Source of the DNA: Pegea sp. RAD2-039
Taxonomy: Eukaryota; Chordata; Thaliacea; Salpida; Salpidae
Assembly: GCA_034620365.1 (NCBI GenBank)
Contig: JAQGEQ010000020.1
Location: 434,001 to 498,000, forward strand
Length of the DNA: 64,000 nucleotides
Direction of reading: 5' to 3'
Below, in pieces: positions 58,246 through 64,000 of this stretch. Position 1 is the stretch's first letter. Every line of letters begins with the position of its first letter. The notes under the pieces were generated by a model, which did not search any database, was not told the DNA's origin, and was given only the letters and a program-made list of their open reading frames with translations. The position numbers and the translations under genes are program-made.

Positions 58246-60419
58246 TTTAATTTTCAGTTGATAAATCTATGAAAATTCTTAAAACTTCTAATAATAAAGA
58301 AAATGTTTTGTAAGAAGGTAATTTTTTTAAACTAAATTCTGGTTATGAAAACTTATTCAATATTACATAAATGAATTTAAATTCAAAGTCATAAAGTTTA
58401 CAGAATATATTATTAATAAAAAAGCTTTTTTTAATTTTAATCTTAATTATAATTTATCATATGTTGAATAAGAAATTAAAAAATAAGAATTATCAAAATT
58501 CTTGATAAGAAATTTAGAAAAATTTAGATTAATCAATATCTGTTTTAATAAAACAGAAATTATAAAACTTTTCGATGCTGAATAAGAATATAATCCACAA
58601 AATACATTATTAATTTTACTCACAAAGCAAATCTTTTGTACTTTGTTAAAACTTTTCTTTCAATAACTCACACTAAATACAAACACAAAGCCTACTCCCA
58701 CCTATATATAGCTTACTACAAGGAAATTAAAACTTCGGCTAAATGAGTTTGTTTATATCTCACTACCTCAACCTACCGGCTTTTAAATTTACAGTAAATT
58801 CAATTTTTTGATGAATTCAGGAAAACAGTGATAAACTATGAGATAAAACAGTTAGAGAAACTGTTTTCTAAGTCAAGGCTTTCAAAACTTTTGAATTTAT
58901 ATCAGTTAAGTTACATAACAAGAATTAGAAAAATATTTTTTAGAAAGTTAAGTATTCCGTAAATAGCTTCTTTCAAAACTGAAAATAACTACTGCAAGTC
59001 AATTTGTTTTTGACAAAATAAACTAAATTCAACTGACTAAAAAAACATCTAATGTAGTTTTTGTATGATTACCAGCTTTTGAAGGAAAATAAAACTTCTA
59101 TTACAAAATGTCAAAATATTAAATATGTTGAAATAAATTCTGTTGGAAAAAGGATCTCTGACCAACAAACTCAGAATAAAACCAACACAGACTTTCTATA
59201 TTCCTAATACTGATATTCTGAATACAAACGGATAACAGTATTGAAGATAATTATGTAATTGTGTAAGATTTGCAAGATATCTAACCAATTTTGCGAAATA
59301 CTGCAATTAAAATGTCACAATACCATACAAAAAATTGTTTATATAGCGCACTGTACAAAGTATAAGATGAGGTCAATGGTTGAAAAATAATAACTAAATC
59401 TGAGCTTAACCTAAAATTCGGATGACTATATATGTTAAAGAGTTTTTGATAATAAAAGTCACAAATTTTTGAAAACAAAATAAAAGATATTATATAATGG
59501 CAAATAATAAAGTTAATTTAAATATAAATAGTTAAACATAAATATATAAATAAAACTATTTATAAGTCTATGAGAAATAAAATTTTGATTTAATTTTTGG
59601 TTGATAATAATTTTTTTTAATGTTTTATATTTCTTTGTAAAGGTTTATAATAATTGTTATTAGAACTATATACTATAATCTATAAAGCTCATTTCTAAGT
59701 CGTTATATATACCATAGATATTAATTTTGCAAATTTCTAAAGAATTATTCAAAATAAGTATACTTGTACAAGTATTTTCCAATTACATTGCAGTACTAAT
59801 GTTCCATCGTTTAGCTTACAAAATACTTCTCTAAACTTATCTTTTAAACGCAGTTACTAAAAAAAAGATATAAAATGAATATGAAAAAATTTACAAGACT
59901 TGAAAAATAGAATTGCTTAAATTAAAAAAAAAAACAATAAAAGTTGAACAGTTTTCTAAAAATAAAGTTAAATAGTTAGGGCTCAAAACTACCGACATCA
60001 CGAGAGCCCAGTATAAGGTTTTTGCATGTATAAAACGTTCTAAAAGGCAAGCTACAGCTAGCTCTCAACATAAAATAATATCTTCAACTTTTAAAACTAT
60101 TTATAATAGTATAGCTAGTCCAAACTTTAATGTTTTTGATAAACAAAGTCCAAAAAAATGTGTTTTATTTATTTAACGCGTGGCTGCGAGTTAACAATTC
60201 AACTGCTATTTTATTGAATTAAGTTTTATTTTAGTGAACCAGATATAATGGGCAAAAGGATAATTGAAAGGTCTTAGCTATCACAATTGAAGATTGATAC
60301 AGAAATAATAGAAACACTGTTGGAGCATTTGTAAATTATAATATATAAATCAAAAATTTAACATTACAAAAGGAAATGAGAAAACTAGCAGTATTACATA
60401 TCACATGATAATGAAACTA
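58246..60419. other. Upstream region of plastin and AT-rich intergenic sequence
   Basis: The first few hundred bases should hold the plastin promoter, but no motif stands out. The rest is AT-rich with no supported gene. Confidence 0.55.
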
Positions 60420-62790
60420 CTTAAGTCTTGTTTTTAAACAAAATTGTAAAAGATGCGATAGATTTTGATGTAGTGACGAAATCGGAAACATATTTCCAAA
60501 CCTTGATTACCCGAAAAAAGCTGTTACTGGGTGTTACAAAGTTGTTGAAGTGTTTATTTTAATTGAAGAGTCTCTAAGGACGTATAAGAGATTGCAATCT
60601 TTAAAGTGTTCCTTGAAGTTAAAATGGCAAAAAAATTTAATAATTTTAAATAGTAGTACAAGACCAGAAAAAAGGTATTGTTGCAAAGATTCGATATTCA
60701 GCTTCTACAGATGGTCTTCGTATGAGGAAAAGGGTATGCCACGCCAAAGGAAAGCTTTTCTGGTGAATGAGTTTTAATGGATTCAAGCTTTGTATGATCT
60801 TTTATAAGATGAGGATTCCCTACGGAAGAGTTGAACTCTAATTTATGATGGATGTATGTGGTAAAAAGTTTTCATGATGTTCAAATATTTCTTGTCTTAA
60901 AAGATTTGAGAATTTGGTATGAAGTTGATGAACCAATACATTTGTGTGGTGAGTTAATTTTGAGTCTTTAGAGATGAAGATTCTGAGGTCTTTGATGATC
61001 TGAAATCAGGAAATTTTATTGTTGTCAAAATCAAAGTCAGTTGATGTTGAGTTAGAGCTTGAAGGTTTATTAATTGATAGGCGAAAAGATTTGTCGTTGG
61101 CGAGCTTGAGTTGTCTCGATATAAGCTATAAATCAGTGGATTCCAAAGAAGATCGAAGAGCAATTGATTTAGTACTTAGAGGTTTGGGAATGTTGGCAAA
61201 AAGTAATCAATTTTCAGAATCATTTTGTCGAACTGTCGGTAATCTTATTGATATAAAACCACTGAAAACCTCAAGAAAACTTGAAGCATTGATTTTATAA
61301 GCATTGTTATTTATGATGACTTGTTCTTGTCGATCTGAAGGAAATTACTCACTCCAAGAAATAAGAAGTACGGTTAATGTTAAACTATCTGACAGTTTCT
61401 ATTAATATTGAATGTGAAACTCAAAGGCTTTGTGAATGTCTGTATAGATGGTATTAGTTATTAAATTATTTGCTGAGGAAGATAGCCACTGGTGGAGACA
61501 TGGCAGCAGCTGATCACTGAAGGATCTTTAAGGAAGAAATCCAAATTGATAATCAGATAGCAAATTATTGTTGAGAAGATGCGGCATAAACTTTTGTTAA
61601 ATTCAAAAACTCGGCAAAAGCCATTAGTGAGAGAAATTTGGAGAGATTAATTTAGTGGTTTATTTCTGTATCTTTTTTGATGATCTGAAATAACGATGAA
61701 ACTTTTTGATGTGAAGATAGTTATAGTCGTTGTCTTTTTTGAAGACTTTCTGAAAGCTTTGTTTGAAAAGTTCAGCTTTTTTAAGATTACTGAGGTACAC
61801 ATTTTTGTTTTTATCAATAAACGGGTAGTAAAGATGAAGGATTATGTAAATTGGATTTAAGAAATTTATGAAATTCACGTGATGAGACGCAGTCACAAAA
61901 TTTACATTCCCTATAATCGTTAACTTTAGTTTCATGTTTCTTATACTTAAGCTTGTAGTTTGCTTTGTATGAGTTTTCTATCTTAGATTTTTTGTATAAA
62001 TCTTTCCACTTAAAAAGCGTTTCAAGTTTTGATACGATTAGGATGAGAGCAGACTTTTAGAAAGACAAATATTTTAAGAGAATTGTTCAGAGCTTGAAAT
62101 TATTAAAGAATGAATGTAAGGATGGCTCTTTATTAATCATGCAGTTCCAGTAAGAGGAAGATGTTAATGTTTTTTAAGTTAGCTCTATAGAAGTTAGGAG
62201 AGACCATATCACAATTGAGGGCATTTATCGATGTATTATAAACTAAACTTAAAAATAACAACAAAGTAGCTGAATTAACTGAACATAATTGCAGTTTGCT
62301 ATATCCTGGGGTGTTACAGAAAAAACATCTAAAGTTCCTGGCAGAAATGTCAGCTTGTGATCCCATAGTTGAGATGATGTTAGAGGAGACTGCTCTTAGT
62401 GTTGTTTATTGAAGAAATTTGATTAAATTGTTCAGTTTGAATTTTCAAAGTTTTTTGGGTCAAATCAGCATATGAGAGCTACTGAGCTTGAATCTCATCT
62501 ATCAGTTCTTCTTTAAAGATCTTTTTAACTAAGTCTTTAGTTTCCGAATGTATCTTGGCTAAACAGAACAACTTTCACTTGGTTTAATGAACATTTTACA
62601 ATCGTTACACAAATGTGTGAGAAGACCAAAAGAGACTTTTTGGCTTTACTTACACAGAAACTTCTTTTATCATGCATCATTTGAAATGACTCCATGCTTC
62701 ACAGTACATATACTGTATTCCTGATAATTTCTTATCATTGATGTACACCACAAGTGGTATCTTTCTTTAATGGGTACATAGCAACAGAGA
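60420..62790 (-). mobile_element. Heavily decayed non-LTR retrotransposon (LINE)
   Basis: Pieces of a LINE lie in the right order on the minus strand but in changing frames with many stops. From high to low coordinate: an ORF1-like zinc-binding segment (VYINDKKLSG, CEAWSHF, HLCNDCK, about 62600-62770); the linker before the reverse transcriptase (LKKAELFKQSFQKVF, about 61745-61800); RT entry block LLSDYQFGF and SDQLLPCLHQWL (about 61490-61570); catalytic block TDIHKAF (about 61440); NNNAYKINASSFLE (about 61280-61320); post-YADD segment DLRIFISKDSKLTHHT (about 60945-61000); and the C-terminal segment SFFRVIKVWKYV (about 60480-60520). The YADD region appears deleted. Its RT differs enough from the 25-kb copy to suggest another, older family. 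It encodes nothing functional. Confidence 0.75.
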
Positions 62791-63642
62791 CAGTAAAAAG
62801 ACAAAAAAAGTAACATTTAAATGCATATCAGTTTTATTCAACAGAATATAACTTTAACTACTAGAACAAGTTATGTTCTACTCACGTTTTGTGTCTAGTT
62901 AAGCTTCTGAGGACTCACAAGCCAGTATTATCTATGTTTTGAGCTAGATGTTAGTAATTATGAGTTCCAAACTAACTTAAAAACGTGTAAAATTTCCAAT
63001 GGTTTCGGACAAGATAAAAACCAACATCACAGAAATAAGAGATTTTTTTAAAGATGAGTATATTGTCAAGCATGACACTACAGTTAATGCCAAGAAAAAG
63101 TTGCCGAAAGCAAATGATTTAAGAGGAAGATCTTATGACAACTATCACCACCTGTTTGATCTAATTTCATTCAAATAAAGTGGGCACTACTATTGCTGGA
63201 ATCAAGCGAGTCCTGTGTCTTCCTGTTAATATTCATAACACTTATAAAGAACTTGCTTTTATTGATCCAAATTTTACTGGTAAATGCGTTCAATCAACCC
63301 AATCAATTTGGATTTTTGCTTCAATTGACATTTCAACTAATAAGTCAAAGCAGCAAAAGCATCAGTTTTTCACCGGTAATAAACACAAAAGATCTTTGAG
63401 TAATTTATAAAAAAGTTCAACAAACGCGCTTTTATCAAGTTGTTCCTCATTCGCTTGTATTGTACTGAAACACAACACAAAATTCAAGATAACGAAAAGA
63501 ACTAATAAAGACAATTTGATTTCAGTAGTCGTTTAAGTTCTTCAAAGACAAACAATATACAAGTTGATGTTGATAAAAGAGCGGTTAAAATACTAAAACA
63601 ATTTAACGAATATGAAATAAAATGTTTTGTGCCACAAATAAT
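62791..63642. other. Region between the LINE remnant and the right-edge gene
   Basis: Apart from the 59-codon frame at 62999-63178 and overlapping short frames at 63180-63410, nothing is recognisable. The sequence is less AT-rich than typical spacer, so more transposon debris is likely. Confidence 0.4.
62999..63178 (+). other. Small 59-codon ORF of unknown status
   Basis: ATG 62999 opens a 59-residue frame (MVSDKIKTNITEIRDFFKDE at the start, ending DLISFK) with coding-like, charged composition. It is followed at once by another frame of 76 codons in a different phase. I recognise no family. It may be a short gene, an exon or part of an old transposon. Confidence 0.2.
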
Positions 63643-64000
63643 TTAAGAATCAAATATATGAAGCATGTTGAGCCCTCTCCGATCCAGACTTAAAGGTCTG
63701 TAAAGAATAGAAGATGATTAGAGTTTGAAAATGATCCGAGCAAAGTCTCACCCTAACATCGAGTCATACTCAGTTTTGACAATATGCAAAAAGAGAACCA
63801 CAGCGTGAAAAAAGTTGTGTCGGCCCTGTGCAGGAAGGATTAAAGATCAGAGATGTTAAGGATGGGGAAAGACTTACTGCAGGAGGGTCATATAACTTTG
63901 ATTTGTAGACGACTTGATAATGAGGAGGGTTTTGTTTGCTTCGTTGGATGTAGAGGTTAGAATCAAAAGTTTTTTGCTCTTTTGAAGTATCTTTGTAGTA
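63643..64000 (-). CDS. 3' end of an unrecognised gene, three terminal exons (partial)
   Basis: On the minus strand an open exon enters from the window edge (64000-63878, 41 codons, including LYIQRSKQNPPHYQVVYKSK) and ends at GTAAGT. A 52-nt intron ending in CCTTCCTGCACAG leads to exon 63825-63752 (GRHNFFHAVVLFLHIVKTEY), which ends at GTGAGA. A 54-nt intron ending in TTCTATTCTTTACAG leads to exon 63697-63643 (PLSLDRRGLNMLHIFDS, stop TAA). Phases match at both joins, and the intron sizes equal those of DNAH2 in this genome, which supports a real gene. If the second splice is not used, the protein stops at 63748 instead. I do not recognise the family, and the N-terminus lies outside the window. 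Confidence 0.5.

Noticed and set aside
1-64000. CRISPR arrays, bacterial operons or prophage
   Set aside because: No regularly spaced repeats or prokaryotic gene organisation; all recognised genes are eukaryotic with introns or poly(A) signals.

Overview
The window is nuclear DNA from an animal. It is strongly AT-rich, with spliceosomal GT-AG introns, a 72-nt tRNA gene with internal A and B boxes, non-LTR retrotransposon remains, and orthologues of genes known from animals (DNAH2, GGNBP2, UBXN10, NDUFB5, plastin). I cannot place it in a phylum from the sequence alone; an invertebrate with compact introns fits best.

Layout. 827-19602 (+) is a complete axonemal dynein heavy chain gene, DNAH2, which I could follow as one reading frame through about 84 exons separated mostly by 45-60 nt introns. 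It converges on 19890-23471 (-), a single-exon MSH6. 25311-26768 (+) is a 5'-truncated LINE with an open reverse-transcriptase frame. 29256-30845 (+) is a single-exon GGNBP2, and 32109-33571 (+) is a three-exon UBXN10. 33.6-41.9 kb is mostly empty, but holds a second LINE 3' end (36.6 kb, -), a possible small membrane-protein ORF (38.1 kb, +) and a broken C2H2 zinc-finger gene on the opposite strand (38.45-39.05 kb, -). 41977-44128 (-) is the five-exon NDUFB5. 45.27-46.03 kb is a relatively GC-rich patch with four tRNA-like (SINE-type) modules. 47707-47778 (-) is tRNA-Glu(CTC). 47.8-54.2 kb is AT-rich with no recognised gene. 54258-58245 (-) is a 15-exon plastin/fimbrin gene. 60.4-62.8 kb (-) is a heavily decayed LINE. 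The right edge (63643-64000, -) holds the last three exons of a gene I do not recognise, which runs out of the window.

Functional links. DNAH2 (inner-arm dynein) and UBXN10 (a UBX adaptor linked to ciliogenesis) are both ciliary. A 14-bp sequence 106 bp before the DNAH2 start codon fits an RFX X-box at 13 of 14 positions. A perfect 14-bp palindromic E2F-type site lies about 0.83 kb upstream of MSH6, an S-phase mismatch-repair gene. I see no operon or gene cluster; the remaining genes are ordinary housekeeping or cytoskeletal loci.

I found no convincing new biological system. The items most worth checking are the X-box and E2F sites, the tRNA-like module cluster, the decayed LINE and zinc-finger copies, and the unidentified gene at the right edge.
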